Below are positions 17,555-24,885 of a stretch of DNA of 64,000 bases, piece after piece. Source of the stretch: CALAMC01 sp964459465 (GTDB lineage: Bacteria; Zixibacteria; MSB-5A5; GN15; PGXB01). Made by a program: the position numbers and the translations under genes. The DNA is taken from contig CAYWLR010000009.1 in assembly GCA_964459465.1 (NCBI GenBank), positions 1 to 64,000 of the forward strand. Direction: 5' to 3'. The notes below the pieces were generated by a model. It worked only from the letters and a program-made list of their open reading frames with translations, was not told where the DNA came from and made no database searches. The first letter of the stretch is position 1. The number at the start of each line of letters is the position of its first letter.

Positions 17555-18040
17555 ATGCAAAATATTATTCTTATTACACACACTAGTGAGATAATCGATG
17601 CCATCACCTCTCCCCTACGGTTGGTGGGCAAGAAGATCGTCTTCACCAATGGCGTCTTCGATATTCTGCACTATGGCCATATCGATTATCTGACCGAAGC
17701 CAAAGCGCTGGGCGACGTGCTTATCGTCGGTGTTAATTCGGACAGCTCGGTGAAGAAATTCAAGTCGCCATCACGACCGGTACAAAGCGAGCAGGACCGA
17801 TTGCACATTGTCGCCGCGCTCAAGCCGGTCGATTATGTGATAATGTTCGAAGAAGAAACCCCGGAAAAACTTATTAAACTGGTTAAGCCCGATGTCCTCG
17901 TCAAAGGCGCCGATTACGCCGAATCCGAGATTGTCGGGGCGGAGTTCGTAAAATCGTATGGCGGCAAGGTGCATCGTATCGAACTTGCCCCCGGCCGCTC
18001 CACCACGGCGATAATTAAGAAAATTAAAGAATTACCATAG
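17555..18040 (+). CDS. hldE2 (rfaE2): D-glycero-beta-D-manno-heptose 1-phosphate adenylyltransferase
   Basis: This 161-aa nucleotidyltransferase makes ADP-heptose from heptose 1-phosphate. The HxGH motif (FDILHYGHIDYL) follows TNGVFD near residue 35, and VKGADYAESEIVGAEF is characteristic of RfaE domain II. The first 25 residues are poorly conserved, so the start could be slightly different. It completes the pathway step begun by hldE1 and is separated from it by the membrane gene. Confidence 0.92.
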   Translation: MQNIILITHTSEIIDAITSPLRLVGKKIVFTNGVFDILHYGHIDYLTEAKALGDVLIVGVNSDSSVKKFKSPSRPVQSEQDRLHIVAALKPVDYVIMFEEETPEKLIKLVKPDVLVKGADYAESEIVGAEFVKSYGGKVHRIELAPGRSTTAIIKKIKELP

Positions 18041-18108
18041 CCGGGCGTTGTGCCCGGTCGATCCTCAGATCGACCGGGTTATGTGGGCGGCAAATGTCCA
18101 CATTTGCC
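18041..18108. repeat. Cluster of three intergenic hairpins
   Basis: Three perfect inverted repeats follow the hldE2 stop: CCGGGC/GCCCGG (18041-18057), CCCGGTCGAT/ATCGACCGGG (18053-18078) and GGCAAATG/CATTTGCC (18089-18108). The first two overlap and so are mutually exclusive. No T tract follows, so these are not standard terminators. They may be a repetitive extragenic element or an mRNA 3'-end stabiliser. Confidence 0.6.
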
Positions 18109-18175
18109 CCTTAACCGGTGCGGCCACGCAAATTTATTTGGGGCGGAACAACAAGCGCCCACGAGCATCTAACGA

Positions 18176-18367
18176 ATGATTAAATACAACGACCAAATCG
18201 AAGACCTGATAAAGCAGTACCCCGAATTAAATGCCTTCCTGATATCCAAAGGCACCAACTGCATTGTCTGCGGCGAACCGGCCTGGGGTTCAATCGGTGA
18301 TTTCCTGAAGCAAAAAGGCCTCGACGCCGAAGCGATCATCAAAGAATTTAACGATAGTCTTGCGTAG
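18176..18367 (+). CDS. DUF1858-like small protein
   Basis: The 63-aa protein carries TNCIVCGEPAWGSIGDFLKQ, matching the DUF1858 pattern (CxxCG followed by a Thr/Ser-Ile helix) found as stand-alone proteins and as an N-terminal domain near hybrid-cluster and redox proteins. The two cysteines may act in thiol redox or bind a metal. No clear ribosome-binding site is visible. Neighbours do not indicate a pathway. Confidence 0.65.
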   Translation: MIKYNDQIEDLIKQYPELNAFLISKGTNCIVCGEPAWGSIGDFLKQKGLDAEAIIKEFNDSLA

Positions 18368-18368
18368 T

Positions 18369-18399
18369 GCAGGAGCCGAGCCTTGCGAAGTGCTCCTGC
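18369..18399. repeat. Intergenic inverted repeat
   Basis: Arms GCAGGAGC (18369-18376) and GCTCCTGC (18392-18399) are perfect, with a 15-nt loop, directly after the DUF1858 stop. No T tract follows on either strand. It could assist transcription ending between two convergent genes. Confidence 0.4.
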
Positions 18400-18410
18400 C
18401 ATCTTTGTTC

Positions 18411-18442
18411 AATAAAAATGGCAGAACCATTTATATTCTGCC
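18411..18442 (-). terminator. Terminator after pyrE
   Basis: On the minus strand GGCAGAA / TTCTGCC (7-bp stem, 9-nt loop) is followed by ATTTTTATT. It lies 30 bp after the pyrE stop. Confidence 0.7.
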
Positions 18443-18471
18443 CTGCTTTTCTGGTAATTATATTTTAGTAT

Positions 18472-19059
18472 TTACGCCTTCTGAAATTTCCTTGACCCTC
18501 TCTGCGTCAGCGGCATACCTTTCTTGCACAACGGGCAATCATCCACTTCCCACGTCCGCTTGCTGGCATCCACTGTCGCCAACGCCTTGAACGGGTAATC
18601 GATTTTCACCGCCCCGCCGGAACGATCCAGAAAGACCCCGACCCCGATGATATTGGCCTTGTACTGCTTGACTAAATCTATCACCTCGAAAATCGCCCGG
18701 CCGGTGGTGACGACGTCATCGACAATAAGCACCCGCGTCCCCTCGTCGATAAAAAACCCGCGTTTGAACACCCGGCTTTTGCCGTCATCGGCGGCCTCGG
18801 CATAAATAGCATCGACGCCAAGATATTTGGCCACCTCGAACGCGATGATCACCCCGCCCGTAGTTGGCCCGACCACCAGTTCGATATTGTCGCGCGCGAA
18901 CATTTTGGCCATCTCGACACAAACCTGCTCGCACAACCGGGGTTTTTTGAGGATATTGAATTTTTCGTAATAAATATCGCTGTGTTTTCCCGATGACAGT
19001 TTGAAATGCCCTTCGAGCAGGGCATCCGCATCTTTGAAAATCTTGAGCACGTCGGCCAT
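18472..19059 (-). CDS. pyrE: Orotate phosphoribosyltransferase
   Basis: This 195-aa PRTase joins orotate to PRPP, giving OMP. The PRPP motif VLIVDDVVTTGRA is intact near residue 117, and the N-terminal LLEGHFKLSSGKHSDIYYEK region is typical of the longer crenarchaeal/bacterial PyrE group. A C-terminal tail CPLCKKGMPL may hold a metal or be structural. It lies 2 bp after acpS and away from pyrRBC, with no PyrR loop visible here, so it may be controlled independently. Confidence 0.93.
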   Translation of the reverse strand: MADVLKIFKDADALLEGHFKLSSGKHSDIYYEKFNILKKPRLCEQVCVEMAKMFARDNIELVVGPTTGGVIIAFEVAKYLGVDAIYAEAADDGKSRVFKRGFFIDEGTRVLIVDDVVTTGRAIFEVIDLVKQYKANIIGVGVFLDRSGGAVKIDYPFKALATVDASKRTWEVDDCPLCKKGMPLTQRGSRKFQKA

Positions 19060-19061
19060 GA

Positions 19062-19436
19062 TCAGTCTCCCGACATGATGGCGATGGCCGTCGCGGCTTC
19101 CCGGTCATGCGCGATGGAAATCTTTATTTCTTTGTCGAAAATTTTCTCCCGGATGTCATCGTCGAGATGACAATACGGCCGGCCGTACAAATCGGGCAGA
19201 ATTTGAATCGATTTAAAATAAATGCCGCCGGCGTCGAAAAACGACGAAAGCGATTTCATGACGGCTTCCTTGGCGGCAAACCGTCCGGCCACAAAAGCGG
19301 CCTTGTCGAGCCGTTCACGGAAAATCTCGCGTTCGTCCTCGCCCAGGATGCGGCGGGCGAATTTGTCGCCGTATTTGTCCAGTGCCTCTTTAATGCGCTT
19401 CACCTGGATAATATCTATTCCTAAACCATAAATCAT
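19062..19436 (-). CDS. acpS: Holo-[acyl-carrier-protein] synthase
   Basis: This 124-aa enzyme transfers 4'-phosphopantetheine from CoA to acyl carrier protein. The metal-binding Asp is in GLGIDIIQV at the N-terminus and the Glu is in FAAKEAVMK. The Shine-Dalgarno sequence is AAGGAAGGG about 10 bp from the ATG. It is the first gene of acpS-pyrE. Confidence 0.95.
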   Translation of the reverse strand: MIYGLGIDIIQVKRIKEALDKYGDKFARRILGEDEREIFRERLDKAAFVAGRFAAKEAVMKSLSSFFDAGGIYFKSIQILPDLYGRPYCHLDDDIREKIFDKEIKISIAHDREAATAIAIMSGD

Positions 19437-19475
19437 ATCAAGTTACCCTTCCTTAAATCCGATAATTTTAACGGG

Positions 19476-19504
19476 ATAATAAGCGATCTTTGACAAATTG
19501 GCAA
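19476..19504 (-). promoter_or_regulatory. Promoter of acpS-pyrE
   Basis: The minus strand has TTGCCA (19504-19499), a 17-bp spacer and TATTAT (19481-19476), 40 bp before the acpS start. Confidence 0.55.
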
Positions 19505-19569
19505 TGCCATATGCAAAAAAATAGTTGCATGATCGGTTTTTAAACGTAGATTGTATATGGAAAGACATT

Positions 19570-19750
19570 GGAGAGGGTTAGGGTATTTGAAAAATCTCTA
19601 ACAACTCACTGATGAAGGTCGTCTCTTCCATGGCTGCGCATACGCCGTGACCCACCTTACGGTGGCAGCGAACGCAAAACGCCGGAAGTGGCTGTAAAAA
19701 CCCTTTACCGTATTTAGGTGAGGAGTTTTTTCAATTTTACCGCCCTCTCC
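19570..19750. mobile_element. MITE-like element with imperfect terminal inverted repeats
   Basis: The left end begins GGAGAGGG and continues to ATTTGAAAAA. The right end, read in reverse, is GGAGAGGG continuing to ATTGAAAAAA, so about 25 bp are related as an imperfect inverted repeat. An internal hairpin CCACC/GGTGG is at 19652-19665. There is no transposase frame, and no target-site duplication is evident. This could be a MITE or a REP-type extragenic repeat, and only a genome-wide copy search can decide. Confidence 0.5.
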
Positions 19751-19772
19751 TATTATTTTGTACGGGAAAACG

Positions 19773-20408
19773 TTAGCTGATGGCCAGTTCCAGCTCGCGG
19801 GAATAATCGACAATGCGGCCGGTCGGTTTGGTCAAAACAAAATAACATTCTTTGCCGGTTGAAACCAGATACAATCGATCAACCTCCACTTCATACACAC
19901 CCCGCTCCCGGTTGCCATTGGGAAACTGGGCGAAGATATCCAGAATTTCATGAAGATGTTTGAATATAGGCGTGAAATTACGGCGAAAAGCGTCGGATAA
20001 TTTGGGCGATTCGAAATTCCCGTCATTGTCAACGCTGACAACATATTGAACACCATCGACACACTGCAGTTTCTCCCGATCGTTGCGGGGATGCAAAACC
20101 AGTGTGTCTTCATTTTCTCCAAGATCGAAATCCTTGTTCGACGGAGGAAAATTGTCCTTACGGGCTATTTCCAGAGCCTGGGCGTGCTGACGTTGCAGCA
20201 GGCGCTCGACTTTCTCCTTCAATTCAAAGGAATCGACCGCCCCGGGCAGTTCATTTTCTATTTTGTAAATAACCTGACCCTGGGTGAAAACCGAAGTCGT
20301 CAACCTGGGATTGGGTCGCGACGCGTATTCCGTCTGGAGCGTAAAATCTTTGCCCCCTTTGTTAATTCGCGTCGTGCGCCCGGCCGGTATAAAATCAGAT
20401 TGTGCCAT
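19773..20408 (-). CDS. Hypothetical protein downstream of class II RNR
   Basis: I take the ATG at 20408 (211 aa). The longer frame to 20612 overlaps the RNR 3' end and its extra N-terminus is shadow sequence. The protein begins MAQSDFIPAGRTTRINKGGK, is rich in charged residues, has a helical LKEKVERLLQRQHAQALEIA stretch near residue 75, and ends in a beta-rich part (VEVDRLYLVSTGKECYFVLT). No signal peptide, membrane helix or known motif was recognised. It follows the RNR gene by about 46 bp and is probably co-transcribed. Confidence 0.6.
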   Translation of the reverse strand: MAQSDFIPAGRTTRINKGGKDFTLQTEYASRPNPRLTTSVFTQGQVIYKIENELPGAVDSFELKEKVERLLQRQHAQALEIARKDNFPPSNKDFDLGENEDTLVLHPRNDREKLQCVDGVQYVVSVDNDGNFESPKLSDAFRRNFTPIFKHLHEILDIFAQFPNGNRERGVYEVEVDRLYLVSTGKECYFVLTKPTGRIVDYSRELELAIS

Positions 20409-20454
20409 AGTAACAAAGGAGGGATAGTCTCCCTCCCCTGTTATATCGACATTT

Positions 20455-22737
20455 TCAGCATTTGGAATAACCGCAGGTATGACAAACCAGACAGCCGCTT
20501 TCGCGCTCGACGCGACCGCCGCAGTCGGGACAGAATTCCTCGGCCAGATCGATTTCTTTAACCAGGTGTTCGCCGTTGCCGAAATGCTTATGCAAAACCT
20601 GCGCGATGGCATCGGGAATGGATGATATCAGCCCGCCATTGCCGAATACCGGCGAGGCCCCGCCGATGCCCTTGAGCTGCTTGGTTATTTTCGAAACGGG
20701 GATATTCGAACGAAGAGCCAGCGAAATCAGGCGGCATATGGCCTCGGTATCGGCCATGGTCGAATAACCGGATTTTCCGATTGAAGCGAAAACCTCGAAC
20801 GGTCGGCCGTCGAGCATATTCACGGTCACGTATAGATTTCCATAACCGGTTTTTATCTTCTCGGTAATACCCGTCAGGATTTCCGGCCTTTTTTCCACCG
20901 TCACCGGTTTTTCGGCCGCTTCGGGGCCCGCGGCTTTTTTGTCGGCCCCCGGGTCTTTCGTCGATTTGGTCGAAAGCACCTGCTCCGAGCGACTGCCGTC
21001 GCGGTAAATGGTTATCCCTTTGCACCCGACTTCGTAAGCCAGCATATAGGCCTTCTCGACATCGGCGACACTGGCGCCGCTGGGCAGGTTGATGGTCTTG
21101 GAAACGGCGTTATCAGTGTATTTTTGGAATGCTCCCTGCATGCGCACGTGCCATTCCGGACTGACGTCGTGCGTTGTCTTGAATATGTCGCGGACATCTT
21201 GCGGGATTTCATCGAAATCGGCGATGGAGTTCTTTTCGGATATCCGCTCCATCAGTTCTTTGGAATAAAAACCCCGGCTTTTGGCAATACGTTCAAAGTA
21301 GGGATTGACTTCGACCAGTTTGGTTTTATCCATGACATTGCGCATATAGGAAACCGCAAACAATGGCTCTATCCCGGACGAGCAGCCGGCGATAATGGAA
21401 ATCGTGCCGGTCGGAGCTATCGTAGTAACGGTGGAATTGCGCATCTTCGGGCCTTCCCCATTCTTGAAAAATTTCGATTTTTCCCAGTTGGGAAAAACGC
21501 CGCGAATAGTCGCCAGATTCTGAGATTCACTGTGCGCCGTATGACTGATCCTCGACATGATTTTTTCGCCCAGCTCCAACGCCTGTTTGGAATTATAGGG
21601 AATGCCCAGAATTACCAGCAAATCGGCCCAGCCCATTACACCCAGGCCGATTTTGCGATTTTCCTTGGTATTGAAATCGATTTCCGGCAACGGATAACGG
21701 TTGGCCTCAATAACATTATCCAGAAAATGGACACAGGTCCGAACCGTCTGATCGAGTTTCTCCCAGTCGATCTCATAGCGGGACAGCTCGGTCGGGCTGT
21801 TGAGGTCAACAACCGCACGCACCATTTTGCTCAAATTGATGGAACCCAGATTGCAACTTTCATACGGTAAAAGCGGCTGCTCACCGCAGGGATTGGTTGC
21901 CTCATAAAGCGCCACTCGCGTCACCGGGTTACCATCATTCATGCGGTCAAGGAAAATAATGCCCGGCTCACCGGTAGCATGGGCGTGTTCAACGATTTTA
22001 TTTAAAACCTCACGCGCATTTAAGGTTACGGCCTTTCCGTCCAGTAAATATGGGCCGTTGTTTCTCGGATCCCTCAATTCATACTGCGCGTTTTCTTTGG
22101 CCGCCCGCATGAATTCATCGGTGACCGCCACGGATATATTAAAATTCGTCAGTTCCTTGAGATTATCCTTACAGGAGATGAATTCAAGAATATCCGGATG
22201 GTCAACCCGAAGGACACCCATATTGGCGCCGCGACGAGTCCCCCCCTGCTTGACCGCCTCGGTGGCCGCATTGATGACTTTCATGAAAGAAACCGGGCCG
22301 GAAGCCACGCCTGATGTTGATGCCACAACGGCATTGCGCGGCCTTAAACGGGAAAACGAAAAGCCGGTTCCGCCGCCCGATTTATGTATCAGGGCGGTAT
22401 GCTTGACAGCATCGAAGATCGATTCCATGGAATCCTCGATGGGCAATACGAAGCAGGCTGAAAGCTGCCCCAGTGGCCGCCCGGCATTCATTAAAGTCGG
22501 GCTATTGGGCATGAATTCCAGCGATGCGATCAAATTATAAAATTTATCTTCGAGCTCTTTTATTTCATCAACCGAAGCCCCGTATTTTTTATCCGGTTCA
22601 GCGATGGCCCGGGCCACTCGACGAAATAATTCCTCGGGCGTTTCCGAAACATTACCCTGCTTATCTTTCTTAAGATAGCGGCGTTCGAGAACTTTCAACG
22701 AGTTCTCGGTCAAATCGAATTGGCGATCATCTTCCAT
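20455..22737 (-). CDS. nrdJ: Class II (adenosylcobalamin-dependent) ribonucleotide reductase
   Basis: From the ATG at 22737 the enzyme is 760 aa. I prefer this to the ATG 7 codons upstream because AAGGAGG lies 6 bp before it and overlaps those codons. It reduces ribonucleotides using a B12-derived thiyl radical. Visible landmarks are the redox Cys in LSACFVLP, the thiyl-radical Cys in NPCGEQPLL (about 284), PTGTISIIAGCSSGIEP, and a C-terminal zinc-ribbon tail CPDCGG...CHTCGYSKC that supplies the re-reducing cysteines. No ATP-cone domain is evident at the N-terminus. It follows thyX. Confidence 0.94.
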   Translation of the reverse strand: MEDDRQFDLTENSLKVLERRYLKKDKQGNVSETPEELFRRVARAIAEPDKKYGASVDEIKELEDKFYNLIASLEFMPNSPTLMNAGRPLGQLSACFVLPIEDSMESIFDAVKHTALIHKSGGGTGFSFSRLRPRNAVVASTSGVASGPVSFMKVINAATEAVKQGGTRRGANMGVLRVDHPDILEFISCKDNLKELTNFNISVAVTDEFMRAAKENAQYELRDPRNNGPYLLDGKAVTLNAREVLNKIVEHAHATGEPGIIFLDRMNDGNPVTRVALYEATNPCGEQPLLPYESCNLGSINLSKMVRAVVDLNSPTELSRYEIDWEKLDQTVRTCVHFLDNVIEANRYPLPEIDFNTKENRKIGLGVMGWADLLVILGIPYNSKQALELGEKIMSRISHTAHSESQNLATIRGVFPNWEKSKFFKNGEGPKMRNSTVTTIAPTGTISIIAGCSSGIEPLFAVSYMRNVMDKTKLVEVNPYFERIAKSRGFYSKELMERISEKNSIADFDEIPQDVRDIFKTTHDVSPEWHVRMQGAFQKYTDNAVSKTINLPSGASVADVEKAYMLAYEVGCKGITIYRDGSRSEQVLSTKSTKDPGADKKAAGPEAAEKPVTVEKRPEILTGITEKIKTGYGNLYVTVNMLDGRPFEVFASIGKSGYSTMADTEAICRLISLALRSNIPVSKITKQLKGIGGASPVFGNGGLISSIPDAIAQVLHKHFGNGEHLVKEIDLAEEFCPDCGGRVERESGCLVCHTCGYSKC

Positions 22738-22747
22738 GATGTCCTCC

Positions 22748-23434
22748 TTATGATTCAATCAGCGTGGCCGACATGTTTTCTTCATCGATTACAAAATCAC
22801 CGAACACGATAGGCGCTTCCTGCATCAATATCTTTAGCATCATCAGACATATCCGTCTGATCTCCCAGTGAGCCCGGGGATTGCAGCGGACGGAAAAAAT
22901 ATGCCTGAATTCCCTGAAATTGGCCGAACATACTATTTCCGATGTGGTCCCGTTGGGCAGAACATAGCGGGCATCTTCCTTGGGAACCCCGGCCGCCACC
23001 ATTTCATGATATAACTGCTCGCACCGGGCCGCTATATCACTATATCGGTCATTAAAGCCCGCTTGTTCAATCGACCGCGGCACAACCACTTCATACGGTT
23101 TGGTCTTGCCGTATTCGACATATCGCTGGGATTCTTGGGATGGCGACATTAAACGATGCCGAACCATCTCATGGGTGAAAATGCGCGAGCCTCCCTTAAT
23201 GCGAAACGTAGCCGAAGCGTGTTCCAATACCGAATGGTGTTTCTTCCGGATCACCTTCCGGATCAGCTCTTCCGTCGAATTCGGCGGATCATAACGATGA
23301 AAAGACAGATAGCAGGTCCGACAGGCGAGCTCAATAACCTGTTCGGCATTGGGGGTAATGGCCATCAGTTCAATGATCGGCCACCCTGCTATTTGAATCA
23401 TCGTATCCATCCATGTTAAATTGCTGTTGCTCAA
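22748..23434 (-). CDS. thyX: Flavin-dependent thymidylate synthase
   Basis: This 228-aa enzyme makes dTMP from dUMP with FAD and methylenetetrahydrofolate. The ThyX motif is RHRLMSPSQESQRY at residues 92-105, with Ser where Asn is common. The segment ASATFRIKGGSRIFTHEMVR before it is typical. It is the first gene of thyX-nrdJ, so dTMP and other deoxynucleotides are made from one transcript. Upstream are a promoter and NrdR-like boxes. Confidence 0.94.
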   Translation of the reverse strand: MSNSNLTWMDTMIQIAGWPIIELMAITPNAEQVIELACRTCYLSFHRYDPPNSTEELIRKVIRKKHHSVLEHASATFRIKGGSRIFTHEMVRHRLMSPSQESQRYVEYGKTKPYEVVVPRSIEQAGFNDRYSDIAARCEQLYHEMVAAGVPKEDARYVLPNGTTSEIVCSANFREFRHIFSVRCNPRAHWEIRRICLMMLKILMQEAPIVFGDFVIDEENMSATLIES

Positions 23435-23601
23435 TATAATCTACCCTCAAACAATCGCAGTTGATATCACTTTTTTATTCGGTGGCACAAAATACCCATA
23501 TGACGCCTTAATCGACCCTAATGCATTGCCGCACTTGGCATTATGTTAACCACAACTCCCCGGGGACTCCTGTCGGATGTGCCAGCCAAAGAGCGAAAAC
23601 G

Positions 23602-23630
23602 AGTCTATCCATTTTCGCCTTCCATGTCAA
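23602..23630 (-). promoter_or_regulatory. Promoter of thyX-nrdJ
   Basis: The minus strand has a perfect TTGACA (23630-23625), a 17-bp spacer and TAGACT (23607-23602). Transcription would start near 23595, leaving a leader of about 160 nt. I do not see the conserved B12-box of a cobalamin riboswitch in that leader. Confidence 0.6.
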
Positions 23631-23658
23631 TAAAAAAAATAAGATTTTACAAAAATAA

Positions 23659-23706
23659 TCGCAATATATTGTATATCATACGCTTTGACCCCTCATTATT
23701 TAGTTG
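23659..23706. promoter_or_regulatory. Tandem NrdR-box candidates
   Basis: CAATATATTG at 23662-23671 matches all ten core positions of the NrdR box (acaCwATATATwGtgt). CATTATTTAG at 23694-23703 matches eight of ten. The centres are 32 bp apart, the helical spacing usual for NrdR pairs. They lie about 30 bp upstream of the thyX-nrdJ -35 element. The region is AT-rich and the outer bases match poorly, so this is tentative. No nrdR gene is in the window. Confidence 0.45.
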
Positions 23707-24030
23707 TATAAGACATTACCGCTGTTATCCTGCACTACCATAATACTCCGGGGCTCATAAGTTTCTGGCAACGGGCGGCTTGCAGATAATATTCAGCTGA
23801 CTCCATGTTAAATGCCTATCTATTAAAACGGACTGGGCCGAAAAATGTGCCATGAATTGGGGCCGATTATCTTCTGTACGGCAAACAATTATCGCAGAGG
23901 TAACTGCTAAAAAGACTTGACTTAAGGGGCGCTTTTTTGGACTTTCAATTAGGAGAATATATTTAAAATTCCGGGGTTATGGATAACTTAAGTTTCAATA
24001 ATTAAAATGGTATTCGGAGGAATTCAGGGT

Positions 24031-24366
24031 ATGAATTTGACGGATTTTATCAAGGACGGTGTGGCCGTGCTGCAGCCCAAAGGCAAAATTATGGGCGGAC
24101 CAGATGCCACTATTCTCCATGAGAAACTTCATGAATGCGTGGAAAACGGCAATAAGAAAGTAATTATCGACCTGGCCAAAGTAGAGTGGATGAATTCAAC
24201 CGGTCTGGGCATTCTGATTTCCGGTTTGACCACCATGAGAAACAACGGCGGGGAGTTGAAACTGGCCAATGTGACCGACAAAATTCAATCATTGTTGACC
24301 ATCACCAAACTGGTTACAGTATTTGAGGCCCACGATTCGGTGGATGAGGCGATTGCATCCTTTTAG
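24031..24366 (+). CDS. STAS-domain anti-sigma factor antagonist
   Basis: I choose ATG 24031 (111 aa) because GGAGG lies 11 bp upstream; the earlier ATG at 24007 precedes that site. The protein is a single STAS domain like SpoIIAA/RsbV: a beta strand followed by VIIDLAKVEWMNSTGLGILI, with the phosphorylatable Ser at about 56. In partner switching the unphosphorylated form sequesters an RsbW-like kinase and frees a sigma factor or other target. The RsbW-like gene and a PP2C phosphatase follow, forming a complete module. Confidence 0.9.
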   Translation: MNLTDFIKDGVAVLQPKGKIMGGPDATILHEKLHECVENGNKKVIIDLAKVEWMNSTGLGILISGLTTMRNNGGELKLANVTDKIQSLLTITKLVTVFEAHDSVDEAIASF

Positions 24367-24448
24367 ACAACCGGCACCGGCATGAAATCAATCCAAAAGG
24401 GTAGGTTGCATCCCGATCTGCCCTTTTTGCGTATATGGAAATATAAGA

Positions 24449-24868
24449 ATGAAAAAGCCCATAATCGTGAATAACACGATACGAATACCCTCGCAGGAAG
24501 AATTCCTGCCTGACGTGGATAGTTTCATCGAGGGTATATTGCGCGGTTTCGGAACCGATGAGACGACCATCGCGGACATCGCCATTTGTGTCACGGAACT
24601 GGTCAATAACAGCATTATCCACGGAAATAAATCCGATCCCGACAAAGAAGTTGCTGTCGAAATCGGAAAGATTGATTCCGTGGTTGAGATCACCATAACC
24701 GACGAAGGCACCGGGTTTGACATCGAGCATCTGGAAAGTCCGATCGACGAACAAAACCTGCTCAAGGAGGTCGGGCGAGGTATATTTATTGTCCGTTCCC
24801 TGATGGACCGGGTTGACGTAAAATTCCTTAAGGATGGAACCAGGGTCACGATCGCCAAAAAAATTTGA
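24449..24868 (+). CDS. RsbW/SpoIIAB-like anti-sigma regulatory kinase
   Basis: This 139-aa GHKL ATPase has the N-box ELVNNSIIHGN, the G1 box ITDEGTGFD and the G2 region GRGIFIVRSLMD. It would phosphorylate the STAS protein encoded 83 bp upstream and bind an alternative target such as a sigma factor. No sigma factor gene is present in the window, so the regulated partner is elsewhere or is not a sigma factor. Confidence 0.9.
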   Translation: MKKPIIVNNTIRIPSQEEFLPDVDSFIEGILRGFGTDETTIADIAICVTELVNNSIIHGNKSDPDKEVAVEIGKIDSVVEITITDEGTGFDIEHLESPIDEQNLLKEVGRGIFIVRSLMDRVDVKFLKDGTRVTIAKKI

Positions 24869-24885
24869 GAATCGGCACTTAAGAA

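Larger units (their letters stand above)
19437..19772. other. Gene-free stretch between acpS and a hypothetical gene
   Basis: This 336-bp spacer holds the acpS promoter near its left end and an inverted-repeat-bounded, MITE-like element at 19570-19750. I see no convincing reading frame or RNA gene; a 71-codon minus-strand frame across the element has no family resemblance. Confidence 0.6.
23435..24030. other. Gene-free stretch between divergent thyX and STAS genes
   Basis: This roughly 600-bp AT-rich spacer contains the thyX promoter (23602-23630) and NrdR-like boxes (23659-23706). On the plus strand, TTGGAC (23937-23942), 17 bp and TATTTA (23960-23965) is a weak promoter candidate for the STAS gene. 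The stretch 23735-23930 has no supported gene; a 23-codon minus-strand frame is too short to call. I see no tRNA or recognised riboswitch. Confidence 0.5.

Noticed and set aside
23435..23600. Possible cobalamin riboswitch before thyX-nrdJ
   Set aside because: A B12-dependent enzyme made it worth checking, but the conserved B12-box was not found in the leader.
23735..23806. A 23-codon minus-strand frame beginning MESAEYYLQAARCQKL
   Set aside because: It looks somewhat like coding sequence but is too short, has no ribosome-binding site and no neighbour that would explain it.
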